A DNA stretch of 6,952 bases from Dysgonomonas sp. (lineage in GTDB: Bacteria; Bacteroidota; Bacteroidia; Bacteroidales; Dysgonomonadaceae), in NCBI GenBank assembly GCA_030151105.1, contig JASLEN010000125.1, positions 1-6,952 on the forward strand, written 5' to 3'. The notes under the pieces were generated by a model. That model was not told where the DNA came from and ran no database searches. It worked only from the letters and a program-made list of their open reading frames with translations. Below, one piece after another: positions 1 to 6,865 of this stretch. The first letter of the stretch is position 1, and every line of letters begins with the position of its first letter. The position numbers were made by a program, and so were the translations under genes.

Positions 1-1020
1 TTCATCACTATTTTTCACTGACATCCCAATCAATCTAATTTTGGGTGAAATATCAATATTTTGTAAGAGCTCTTTGCCTATTTCAAACAACAAATCAAAA
101 CCCGTAATAGCAGACATATAAGTCTTACTTCTCGACAATGTCGTAAAGTCTGCATAGCGCAATTTTAAAGTGACTGTTCTACCTTCAAATCCTGACTTTT
201 CGAGTCGCCTTGCCACATCTTTGGCAACGCTCTCCAATTCAATTAGAAGCTGAGGAAGATTATCAATATCTTCTAAGAAAGTATTTTCAGCGCCAACCGA
301 TTTTCGTATTCTATTTGGGTCAACAGGACGCTGATCAATACCTCGTGCATATTCATAATACATAGCTCCCGCTTTACCAAAGAGCAGCATCAATTCTTGT
401 TTGCTACGTTGCTTGAGATCAAACCCCGTTTTTATGCCCAGCTGATGCATCCGTTTAGCTGTGACTTTACCCACTCCAAAAAACTTTTCAATTGCCAATT
501 CTTCTATAAATCGCTCTGCATGCTTGGGGCGAATTATAAAAATACCATTAGGCTTATTTACATCAGAGGCTATTTTAGCCAAAAACTTATTGTAAGACAC
601 TCCAGCGGATGCTGTAAGTTGAGTTGCCTTTATGATTTTATCTTTGATTTCTTGCGCTATTTGAGTAGCGGACACAATTCCTTTGTGATTATTCGTAACA
701 TCTAAAAAAGCTTCATCCAACGAAAGAGGCTCCACTAAGTCCGTGTATTCCAAAAAAATATCCATTATCTGGTTAGATACCTCCCCATATACATTGAAAC
801 GGCTATGAGTAAAGATTAGATGCGGACACTTGCGTAACGCCACCTTAGACGACATGGCAGAACGCACTCCATAGCGACGAGCCTCGTAGCTTGCAGCAGC
901 TACCACACCCCTATTCCCAGCATATCCCACCGCCAAAGGTTTGCCACGAAATGCCTCGTTATCCCTTTGTTCGATAGAAGCAAAAAAAGCATCCATATCA
1001 ATGTGGATTATTTTTCGCAT
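1..1020 (-). CDS. dinB: DNA polymerase IV (Y-family translesion polymerase), 3' end cut by window
   Basis: Error-prone Y-family DNA polymerase that copies past damaged template bases in the cytoplasm. An open frame of 340 codons starts at ATG 1018-1020 and runs off the left edge without a stop; family members are usually about 350-365 residues, so only a short C-terminal piece, including any clamp-binding tail, should be missing. Visible features: the N-terminal palm motif HIDMDAFFA (residues 6-14) with metal ligand D8 and the steric-gate position F13; RGVVAAASYEAR-YGVRSAM (about 38-56), the fingers region; SLDEAFLDV (100-108) with catalytic D102 and E103; SAGVSYNKFLAKIASDVNKP (138-157); a helix-hairpin-helix thumb segment around FFGVGKVTAKRM (180-191); and the start of the little-finger domain from about 240 (RKSVGAENTF). 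It lies 84 nt after murI on the same strand, so read-through is possible. I saw no clear SOS operator or strong promoter before it. Identification is very secure. Confidence 0.97.
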   Translation of the reverse strand, partial: MRKIIHIDMDAFFASIEQRDNEAFRGKPLAVGYAGNRGVVAAASYEARRYGVRSAMSSKVALRKCPHLIFTHSRFNVYGEVSNQIMDIFLEYTDLVEPLSLDEAFLDVTNNHKGIVSATQIAQEIKDKIIKATQLTASAGVSYNKFLAKIASDVNKPNGIFIIRPKHAERFIEELAIEKFFGVGKVTAKRMHQLGIKTGFDLKQRSKQELMLLFGKAGAMYYEYARGIDQRPVDPNRIRKSVGAENTFLEDIDNLPQLLIELESVAKDVARRLEKSGFEGRTVTLKLRYADFTTLSRSKTYMSAITGFDLLFEIGKELLQNIDISPKIRLIGMSVKNSDE

Positions 1021-1065
1021 TGAGAAAAGTGTGTTTTAAAATTTATAATGAAAATAATAACAGAA

Positions 1066-1120
1066 TTAACCTCGGATTAGCTTAACCTTAACCTCCCCTT
1101 AACGTCAGCCTAACGTCACT
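1066..1120. repeat. Degenerate 11-bp tandem array between murI and dinB
   Basis: On the plus strand five consecutive 11-bp units begin at 1066, 1077, 1088, 1099 and 1110. Each opens with TTAAC, TTAGC or CTAAC, and units 4 and 5 share TAACGTCA exactly. An additional out-of-phase TTAACCT sits at 1082. The array covers the last five codons and stop of murI and most of the murI-dinB spacer. An 11-bp period is close to one DNA helical turn, so it could place the same base contacts on one face upstream of dinB, but slippage-derived repeats are an equal explanation. Downstream towards dinB the best -7-like box is at 1038-1045 (TAAATTTT, one base off TAnnTTTG), with no partner -33 box, so I do not call a promoter. 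Confidence 0.45.
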
Positions 1121-1932
1121 CTTTCTACTGTTATAGGTTTTTTCATGAAGATTTCTCCCATTTCCGAGAATTTCTCCCAAGACTCAGTAGTTAAGTAGTT
1201 AGTATCACCCCCTTTTGTACACGCCTCCTCTATTTCTGGATGACGTGCCAAATAGTCTTTGAGACTACGTGCTACATATTCACCTTGCGAAATTAGATTC
1301 ACTCCAGAGGGCAAATATTGTTTGATTTTATCAATCAGTAGTGGATAGTGTGTGCACCCAAGCACTAGAGTATCAATAGATAAATCTTTTGTAAAAACTC
1401 GATTTAGGTGCTGTTTTATAAAGTAATCTGCTCCAGGCTTATTGAATTCGAGATTCTCGACAAGAGGAACCCACATTGGACAAGCTTCGCTCAATACTTT
1501 CACTTCTGGAAAGAGCTCATTAATCTCACTTGGATATGTTCCCGACTTAATAGTTCCAGGTGTACCCACAATGGCAATATGCTTGGTTTTACTAATTTTC
1601 CCAACAATTTCAGCAGTAGGTCTAATTACTCCTAAAACCCTCTTATCGGGAGCAATTATAGGTAAATCATTTTGCTGAATCGTACGCAAAGCATTTGCAG
1701 AAGCAGTATTGCACGCCAGAATTACAAGATTGCAACCCCTAGCAAATAACTCTTCAACAGCTTGCTTCGTAAATTTATAGATAATATCATAGGAACGAGT
1801 ACCATACGGTGCTCTCGAATTGTCTCCCAAGTAGCAGTAATCGTACTGGGGCAATAACTTTTGGAATTCAGATAAGATAGTCAGACCTCCATATCCAGAA
1901 TCAAAAACTCCTATTGGACCGGGTTTCAACAT
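1105..1932 (-). CDS. murI: Glutamate racemase
   Basis: Cofactor-independent racemase that interconverts L- and D-glutamate in the cytoplasm, supplying D-Glu for the second residue of the peptidoglycan stem peptide. The 275-residue length is typical. Visible family motifs: GVFDSGYGGL (residues 8-17) with D11 and S12; LGDNSRAPYGTRS (35-47); LACNTASANALR (72-83) holding the first catalytic cysteine, C74; and LGCTHYPLL (191-199) holding the second catalytic cysteine, C193, followed by T194 and H195. The two cysteines act as the acid/base pair in this family. The first methionine (1930-1932) is well placed before the conserved N-terminal strand. The start lies 11 nt after the stop of the upstream Skp-like gene, with an A-rich, non-Shine-Dalgarno spacer, which suggests one transcript. 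A skp-murI neighbourhood is, from general knowledge, common in Bacteroidales. The end of the gene is built from the 11-bp repeat units described separately. Confidence 0.97.
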   Translation of the reverse strand: MLKPGPIGVFDSGYGGLTILSEFQKLLPQYDYCYLGDNSRAPYGTRSYDIIYKFTKQAVEELFARGCNLVILACNTASANALRTIQQNDLPIIAPDKRVLGVIRPTAEIVGKISKTKHIAIVGTPGTIKSGTYPSEINELFPEVKVLSEACPMWVPLVENLEFNKPGADYFIKQHLNRVFTKDLSIDTLVLGCTHYPLLIDKIKQYLPSGVNLISQGEYVARSLKDYLARHPEIEEACTKGGDTNYLTTESWEKFSEMGEIFMKKPITVERVTLG

Positions 1933-1943
1933 CTTTGTCTAAA

Positions 1944-2462
1944 TTATTTGATGCCCAATCTTGGCTTTACAAGATTGGTAATATCCACTGCATCTGGAGT
2001 AACAAAAAGTATAGAAGGATTGGCCAAATCATAGATACAAATGAACCCTCCTTCAACACCTACTTGATAGATAGCATCCTTTATTTTTGCTCGCAATGGT
2101 TTTAGTAATTCCTTTTCTCTATTCAAAACATCCTCTTGTGCAACTTCCATAAAAGCATTGATATGTTGCTCAAGCTCATAGAGTTCTTGCATACGGCGGA
2201 GACGAATATTCTCTGCCATAGACGTTTGATAGGATACAAAATCAGAATATTTTTTATTGTAGTCGTTTTGCATCAACTGCAATTCGTCTTTATACTTTCT
2301 ATTCAACTCATTCACTTCATCACTAGCCTTCTTCTTATCAGGAATAGCCTCTAGTAACTCATCTGAGTTTACAAACGCAATTTGGGAAGCTGTTTGAGCA
2401 AGTGCACTTCCTCCAAAAGCGAAAGAAAGGATAAAAAAGATAATGTATATTTTATTTCTCAT
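1944..2462 (-). CDS. Skp/OmpH-family periplasmic chaperone
   Basis: Likely holdase chaperone that keeps unfolded outer-membrane proteins soluble in the periplasm on their way to the Bam complex. From ATG 2460-2462 the protein has 172 residues. Residues 1-22 are a signal peptide: K4 after an Arg/Asn start, the hydrophobic core IYIIFFILSFAFGG and a probable signal-peptidase I site at ALA|Q (22/23); there is no lipobox cysteine. The mature N-terminus IAFVNSDELLEAIPD (28-42) matches the family's first strand and helix. Residues about 43-125 are a charged, heptad-like coiled coil (the tentacles), and 126-172 return to a compact body segment ending in PRLGIK. A GTG four codons upstream (2472-2474) stays in frame but would add MLCE before the signal peptide, so ATG is preferred. 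The gene is followed closely by murI. Bacteroidales often have two such genes in tandem after bamA; here only one is present and infB lies upstream. Confidence 0.9.
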   Translation of the reverse strand: MRNKIYIIFFILSFAFGGSALAQTASQIAFVNSDELLEAIPDKKKASDEVNELNRKYKDELQLMQNDYNKKYSDFVSYQTSMAENIRLRRMQELYELEQHINAFMEVAQEDVLNREKELLKPLRAKIKDAIYQVGVEGGFICIYDLANPSILFVTPDAVDITNLVKPRLGIK

Positions 2463-2499
2463 CTCACAAAGCACTTTATAATGAATAGATTTTCGAGTA

Positions 2500-2604
2500 A
2501 ACCTATATCCAAGTTGATAGCTGTGTGTTTCGGTGGCGGGTTAACACCACCGACTCTTCAAGGTAAATGTCTTGTCAACAACTATCAATTGGTTTTCTTA
2601 GGTT
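2500..2604 (-). other. Nested inverted-repeat element, candidate structured RNA in the infB-skp spacer
   Basis: Read on the minus strand, three stems nest inside one another. The outer stem is AACCTA (2604-2599) with TAGGTT (2505-2500). The middle stem is CCAA plus TTGATAGTTG (2592-2579) with CAGCTATCAA, a bulged C at 2513, and TTGG (2523-2509). The inner stem is CGGTGG (2552-2547) with CCACCG (2536-2531) and a 10-nt loop. A weak CAAG/CTTG hairpin (2574-2571 with 2562-2559) would make a three-way junction. The single non-Watson-Crick position in the middle stem (2581/2521) is a G-U pair in minus-strand RNA but a C-A mismatch in plus-strand RNA, which favours transcription in the direction of the genes. 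No U-tract follows the inner hairpin, so it is not a canonical intrinsic terminator. I do not recognise a named riboswitch or RNA family. It may be an attenuator, a 3'-end structure of the infB message, a skp leader, or a palindromic mobile-element remnant. Confidence 0.55.
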
Positions 2605-2635
2605 ATATTTAATTTGGTGTTATTACAGAACCGAA

Positions 2636-5470
2636 TTATAGTTTTTTCTTGATTTCTATTTCTTCGAATGGCTCAATAACGTCACCCACTTTTATGTCGT
2701 TATAGTTATGAATATTCAATCCACACTCAAATCCTGCAGATACTTCTTTCACATCGTCTTTGAATCGTTTCAATGAACCTAGCTCACCAGAATAGATTAC
2801 AATTCCGTCACGGATAAGGCGAATTTTGTTAGCTCGTTTCAGCTTACCTTCCTTAACCATACATCCTGCAACAGTACCAACTTTTGTTATTTTAAAGACT
2901 TCACGTACTTCCACATATCCAGTAAGTTCCTCTCTAATTTCAGGAGACAACATACCTTCCATCGCAGACTTGATTTCTTCAATAGCGTCGTAAATAATTG
3001 AGTACAGACGAATATCAATCCCCTCATTCTCAGCCAATCTACGAGCTTGAACTGAAGGACGAACCTGGAATCCTACGATAATAGCATCTGAAGCAGTTGC
3101 TAACGTAACATCCGACTCCGATATTTGTCCAACACCTTTATGGATAACATTCAATTGAATTTCTTCGGTAGAAAGTTGTATCAGCGAGTCTGATAGTGCT
3201 TCTACAGAACCGTCCATATCTCCTTTCACAATCAGATTCAACTGTTGGAAGTTTCCAATAGCGATACGACGTCCTATATCGTCTAGCGTCAATATTTTCT
3301 GAGTACGCAACCCTTGCTCACGTTGCAATTGCTCACGCTTGCTTGAGATCTCTCTAGCCTCTTGTTCTGTTTCTAGAACGTGGATAGAGTCTCCCGCTTG
3401 TGGTGCTCCATTCAATCCTAAGATTTGAACTGGTGCAGATGGCGCAGCAGATTCTACATTCTGATTACGCTCGTTAAACATAGCACGTACACGTCCGAAT
3501 GATGTTCCAGCCAAAATTACGTCTCCAACACGAAGCGTACCATTTTGTACTAGTACAGTTGAAGTATATCCTCTACCCTTATCAAGCGATGACTCTACAA
3601 TCGAACCTACAGCTCTTCTATTCGGATTAGCTTTCAAGTCTAAGATATCTGCTTCAAGCAACACTTTTTCGAGTAGTTCATCCACTCCCAAGCCTTGTTT
3701 TGCAGAAATATCTTGCGACTGATATTTTCCTCCCCACTCTTCCACTAGATAATTCATAGCAGCCAAAGCTTCTTTGATCTTATCTGGGTTAGCAGATGGT
3801 TTATCTATTTTATTGATTGCAAATACGATAGGCACTCCCGCTGCCGAAGCATGGTTGATAGCCTCTATTGTTTGTGGCATGACATTATCATCCGCAGCAA
3901 CAATAATAATTGCAATATCTGTTACTTGTGCTCCACGTGCACGCATCGCTGTAAACGCCTCGTGTCCTGGAGTATCAAGGAATGTTATTCTTCTTCCAGA
4001 TTTCAGCTTAACATTATAAGCACCAATATGTTGAGTAATACCTCCCGCTTCACCTGCGATAACGTTTGCTTGACGCACTTTATCCAGCAATGAAGTTTTA
4101 CCATGGTCAACGTGACCCATTACTGTCACAATTGGAGCACGAGGTTCTAGATCTTCTTCAGCATCCACCTCCTCTGCAATTGCTTCAATAACTTCGGCAC
4201 TCACATATTCGGTTTTGAAACCGAACTCTTCCGCAACAATATTGATTGTCTCAGCATCCAAACGTTGGTTAATAGAAACCATTATCCCGATACTCATACA
4301 TGTTTGGATAACCTCAATTACAGGGATATCCATCATGTTTGCAAGATCATTTGCAGTCACAAACTCTGTTATTTTCAGAGTCATGTTTTCACGCTCTTGC
4401 AGTTTTTGCTCCTCTTGTTGTCTTTGCGATTGAGCATCACGTTTGTCTCGTCTATGGCGAGCTCCCTTGTTTCGTCCACGTTTATTATCAGTAAGACGAG
4501 CAAGAGTTTCTTTTATTTGTTTTTGAACATCCTCTTCACTCACAGCAGCTTTATTCAAAGACTTTCGTGGTCCAGAAGAAGGAGTTCTTTTACGTTGTTG
4601 TCCATCAGCTTGAGCAGCCCCTTTTTCAATATCTACACGACCACGTTTGATTCGACTACGTTTCTTACGTGTATCGTCGCTAGAATCTTCTTTATTTTGA
4701 GTCTCCGCATCTTTCTTCAGAAGTTTGATGTTAGAGTCCTTCACCTTACGAGAATCTTGTTGATCTCTTTGGTCACGTTCTTTCTTTCTTTCAGATTTGC
4801 TCTTTTTAGCAGGACGTGTTCTATCGTTGATAGCACTCAAGTCAATTGTACCTTTTACTACAATATTTGATTCGATACTAGAATCACGAAGTCTGAATAA
4901 TCCATCATCTTCGTCTTCTTTTTTCTCCTCTACTGCAGCTGGTTTCACAACGGGCTCAACTACTTTCTTTTCTATTACTTTCTCTACCTTTTTAGGTTGC
5001 TCCACTACTACCTTTTTAGGTTCTACTTTCACTTCTTCCTTTTTCACAGGCGCTGGTGTTTCTACTTTTGGAGCAGGTTTTTCAACTGGTATTACTTTCT
5101 CTACCTTTTTAGGTCTATTCAAAGCATCCAAATCTATTTTATCAACCACTTGTACCTGAGGCTTAATCGACTCTGGCACTTCTGGTTTAATCACTTCTGG
5201 TTTTGGTTGTTCAACCTTTTTAGGTTCTTCAACAACTTCTGGTTTTGCAACAGGCTCTTCTTTTTCAGCCTTAACTACTTTTTTGCCCTTTCTAAAAGCC
5301 TCCAAGTCCGAAGCTTTACCGAATTCCTTTATGAGCATCTCATGTTTTTCGCTGTCAATTTTGGCATTAGGGTTTGATTTTACATCCACACCCTCTTTCT
5401 GTAAGAATTCAACTAAACTGTTAATTCCCACATTCAAATCTTTGGATACTTGTATTAATCTTACAGACAT
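2636..5470 (-). CDS. infB: Translation initiation factor IF-2
   Basis: GTPase that delivers formylmethionyl-tRNA to the 30S subunit and promotes 50S joining. At 944 residues it is a long-form IF-2. Order of parts: an IF2_N helical domain (1-50, SVRLIQVSKDLNVG); a linker (about 60-190) rich in Lys, Glu, Pro and Val with four PKKV motifs; a very basic Arg/Lys/Gln/Asp segment (about 215-360); a second IF2_N-like domain (about 363-418); the G domain with G1 GHVDHGKT (452-459), G2 GGITQ (476-480), G3 DTPGH (499-503), G4 NKID (553-556) and G5 SAK (589-591); domain II from about 617; domain III (about 725-840); and the C-terminal tRNA-binding domain IV to the end (KKKL). The start ATG 5468-5470 opens directly into the conserved N-terminus and is preceded by an A8 run (plus-strand T at 5474-5481). 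It follows nusA by 131 nt, which holds a candidate promoter, so it may be expressed both with nusA and independently. Confidence 0.98.
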   Translation of the reverse strand: MSVRLIQVSKDLNVGINSLVEFLQKEGVDVKSNPNAKIDSEKHEMLIKEFGKASDLEAFRKGKKVVKAEKEEPVAKPEVVEEPKKVEQPKPEVIKPEVPESIKPQVQVVDKIDLDALNRPKKVEKVIPVEKPAPKVETPAPVKKEEVKVEPKKVVVEQPKKVEKVIEKKVVEPVVKPAAVEEKKEDEDDGLFRLRDSSIESNIVVKGTIDLSAINDRTRPAKKSKSERKKERDQRDQQDSRKVKDSNIKLLKKDAETQNKEDSSDDTRKKRSRIKRGRVDIEKGAAQADGQQRKRTPSSGPRKSLNKAAVSEEDVQKQIKETLARLTDNKRGRNKGARHRRDKRDAQSQRQQEEQKLQERENMTLKITEFVTANDLANMMDIPVIEVIQTCMSIGIMVSINQRLDAETINIVAEEFGFKTEYVSAEVIEAIAEEVDAEEDLEPRAPIVTVMGHVDHGKTSLLDKVRQANVIAGEAGGITQHIGAYNVKLKSGRRITFLDTPGHEAFTAMRARGAQVTDIAIIIVAADDNVMPQTIEAINHASAAGVPIVFAINKIDKPSANPDKIKEALAAMNYLVEEWGGKYQSQDISAKQGLGVDELLEKVLLEADILDLKANPNRRAVGSIVESSLDKGRGYTSTVLVQNGTLRVGDVILAGTSFGRVRAMFNERNQNVESAAPSAPVQILGLNGAPQAGDSIHVLETEQEAREISSKREQLQREQGLRTQKILTLDDIGRRIAIGNFQQLNLIVKGDMDGSVEALSDSLIQLSTEEIQLNVIHKGVGQISESDVTLATASDAIIVGFQVRPSVQARRLAENEGIDIRLYSIIYDAIEEIKSAMEGMLSPEIREELTGYVEVREVFKITKVGTVAGCMVKEGKLKRANKIRLIRDGIVIYSGELGSLKRFKDDVKEVSAGFECGLNIHNYNDIKVGDVIEPFEEIEIKKKL
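4986..5224 (-). repeat. Four exact 11-bp copies inside infB coding PKKV motifs
   Basis: The plus-strand word ACCTTTTTAGG occurs exactly at 4986-4996, 5010-5020, 5103-5113 and 5214-5224. On the coding strand each reads CCT AAA AAG GT, giving Pro-Lys-Lys-Val at IF-2 residues 159, 151, 120 and 83; three are followed by Glu. Identical codon choice suggests recent duplication or slippage in the flexible linker rather than a regulatory array. Confidence 0.6.
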
Positions 5471-5564
5471 ATATTTTTTTTAATTCTAAAAAATGACAGC
5501 GACCTTAATTTTATGAGCCTCTAATATTTGCCCAAGGTTATTCTACTTTGGTCTTATAATCGTA

Positions 5565-5596
5565 CAAAAGTATTAAGAAATCACTTAATAACCAAA
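5565..5596 (-). promoter_or_regulatory. Candidate Bacteroidota-type promoter for infB
   Basis: On the minus strand a TTTG box (5596-5593) is followed after 20 nt by TACTTTTG (5572-5565). The second box fits the Bacteroidota -7 consensus TAnnTTTG at every fixed position, and the spacing is close to the usual 19-21 nt. Transcription would begin around 5555-5560 and give an infB leader of roughly 90 nt. The promoter starts only 6 nt after the nusA stop codon. The call rests on sequence match and location alone. Confidence 0.5.
5571..5590. repeat. Perfect 7-bp inverted repeat within the candidate infB promoter
   Basis: TATTAAG (5571-5577) and CTTAATA (5584-5590) are exact reverse complements separated by 6 nt. 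The repeat fills most of the spacer between the -33 and -7 boxes and shares two bases with the -7 box, which is where a repressor dimer could bind. As minus-strand RNA it forms an AU-rich hairpin followed by CUUUUG just after the nusA stop, so a weak terminator or mRNA-end structure is the alternative. Confidence 0.5.
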
Positions 5597-5601
5597 TGCT
5601 T

Positions 5602-6858
5602 TTATTCTTCGTCTTCAAACTCAGCACGCAAGATAGCCAATACCTCATCCACCGTAGCTTCTTCAAGGTCTGCTTCTTGTATCAGTTTGTCACGATCAGC
5701 AGCAAGTACATTCTTAGCTGTCACACAACCTATTTTCTTCAATTGATCTATCACCCAGCTTTCGATTTCGTCGCTAAATTCATCAAGATAGATATCTTCT
5801 TCATCAAAATCGTCAATATCACGATATACATCTATCGTATATCCAGTCAGCATACTAGCCAATTTGATATTGAACCCCCCCTTACCAATAGCAAGCGAGA
5901 CTTCCTCTGGACGCAACAATACCTCTGCACGTTTTTCTTCTTCATTGATTTTCACCGAAGTTATTTTAGCAGGGCTTAGCGCACGCTGGATGTATAGATT
6001 AATATTTGGAGTATAGTTGATGATGTCAATATTTTCGTTTCTCAACTCACGTACAATCCCATGGATACGAGAACCTTTCATTCCCACACAAGCTCCTACG
6101 GGGTCAATACGCTCGTCATACGATTCCACAGCAACTTTTGCTCTTTCACCAGGAATACGTGCAATATTTTTTATAGTAATCAATCCATCATTAATCTCTG
6201 GAACTTCTATTTCCAACAATCTCTCCAAGAATACAGGAGAAGTTCTAGACAATATAATTTTAGGATTATTATTCTTATTATCAACTCTTTCTACAACAGC
6301 ACGCACATGCTCACCCTTGCGGAAAAAGTCTCTTGGTATCTGGTCAGTTTTAGGCAATAGAAGTTCTTCTTGCTCATCATCTAACAAAAGAATTTCTTTT
6401 TTCCAGATTTGATAAACCTCACCCGACACTATTTCTCCTACTTTCTCAGAGTATCTTTGAAACAACACTTCTTTTTGAAGTTCAAGAATCTTCGAAGTCA
6501 AAGTCTGACGCAGGTTCAAGATAGCACGACGCCCAAAGTCTTCAAAGAAAACTTCGTCCGTAACATCTTCTCCCACTTCAAAATCGTCTCCCAATTTCTT
6601 AGCTTCGGCTAAAGTAATTTGAGTGTTCTCATCCTCAAATTCATCATCGTTTACAATTGTACGATTTCTCCAAATTTCCAAGTCTCCTTTGTCTGGATTG
6701 ATAATCACATCGTAATTATCAGTTGAACCAAACATTTTAGCGATCACATTTCTGAAAGAATCTTCCAAAACTTCGATCATTGTAGAACGATCAATATTTT
6801 TGAGTTCTTTAAATTCTGAGAATGTATCAATTAGACTTATAATCTCTTTTTTAGCCAT
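5602..6858 (-). CDS. nusA: Transcription termination/antitermination factor NusA
   Basis: RNA polymerase-binding factor that modulates pausing, termination and antitermination and binds nascent RNA through S1 and KH domains. At 418 residues it is between the short Bacillus-type and the long Escherichia-type forms. Visible order: an N-terminal polymerase-binding domain (1 to about 135); an S1 domain (about 138-205, from KVGEIVSGEVYQI to IILSRTSP); KH1 (about 234-282) containing RIPGERAKVAV, DPVGACVG and the GMKG loop (259-262); KH2 (about 300-346) with AIGKGG (323-328) followed by NIKLASMLTGY; and an acidic C-terminal segment (348-418) with one helix-hairpin-helix-like stretch around IDQLKKIGCVTAKNVL (370-385), ending in EFEDEE. 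The start ATG 6856-6858 matches the family N-terminus and lies 7 nt after the rimP stop, so the two are almost certainly cotranscribed. The gene order rimP-nusA-infB is conserved across bacteria. Confidence 0.97.
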   Translation of the reverse strand: MAKKEIISLIDTFSEFKELKNIDRSTMIEVLEDSFRNVIAKMFGSTDNYDVIINPDKGDLEIWRNRTIVNDDEFEDENTQITLAEAKKLGDDFEVGEDVTDEVFFEDFGRRAILNLRQTLTSKILELQKEVLFQRYSEKVGEIVSGEVYQIWKKEILLLDDEQEELLLPKTDQIPRDFFRKGEHVRAVVERVDNKNNNPKIILSRTSPVFLERLLEIEVPEINDGLITIKNIARIPGERAKVAVESYDERIDPVGACVGMKGSRIHGIVRELRNENIDIINYTPNINLYIQRALSPAKITSVKINEEEKRAEVLLRPEEVSLAIGKGGFNIKLASMLTGYTIDVYRDIDDFDEEDIYLDEFSDEIESWVIDQLKKIGCVTAKNVLAADRDKLIQEADLEEATVDEVLAILRAEFEDEE

Positions 6859-6865
6859 GATTATA

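Noticed and set aside
397..705. Plus-strand frame of 102 codons
   Set aside because: It is antisense to conserved dinB codons and has no recognisable motif. The true gene here is the minus-strand dinB frame, which has no stop inside the window.
1021..1104. Intrinsic terminator after murI
   Set aside because: The GGTTAA words are direct, not inverted, repeats, so no stable hairpin forms and no U-tract follows.
2463..2474. GTG start four codons upstream of the skp ATG
   Set aside because: It would put MLCE in front of a normal signal peptide that already begins with MRNK; ATG at 2460-2462 is the better start.
2524..2578. Hammerhead-ribozyme-like core (GAAA following the CCACC arm, UUGAAGA before the stem)
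   Set aside because: The CUGAUGA core does not match at the invariant first position, three extra bases separate it from the stem, and no proper cleavage-site stem is found.
2514..2592. Possible tRNA in the infB-skp spacer (GGTTAAC and GACTCTT resemble D-loop and anticodon-region words)
   Set aside because: No T-loop GTTCRANNC motif, no consistent anticodon stem and no 7-bp acceptor with standard spacing; the palindrome explains the pairing.
4265..4870. Long plus-strand open frame (201 codons) opposite infB
   Set aside because: It lies entirely antisense to the basic region, second N-terminal domain and linker of IF-2, and its Phe/Ser/Leu-rich composition is what the complement of Lys/Arg/Glu codons gives. 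No domain is recognisable.
4797..5377. Overlapping plus-strand frames rich in Ser/Thr/Phe or Phe/Trp/Leu
   Set aside because: Both are shadows of the repetitive Lys/Glu/Pro/Val linker of IF-2; the apparent membrane-like or repeat-like character comes from complementing those codons.
5474..5481. T8 run on the plus strand next to the infB start, as a terminator U-tract
   Set aside because: No GC-containing hairpin precedes it on the plus strand and no plus-strand gene ends there. On the coding strand it is an A-run before the start codon, normal for Bacteroidota translation starts.
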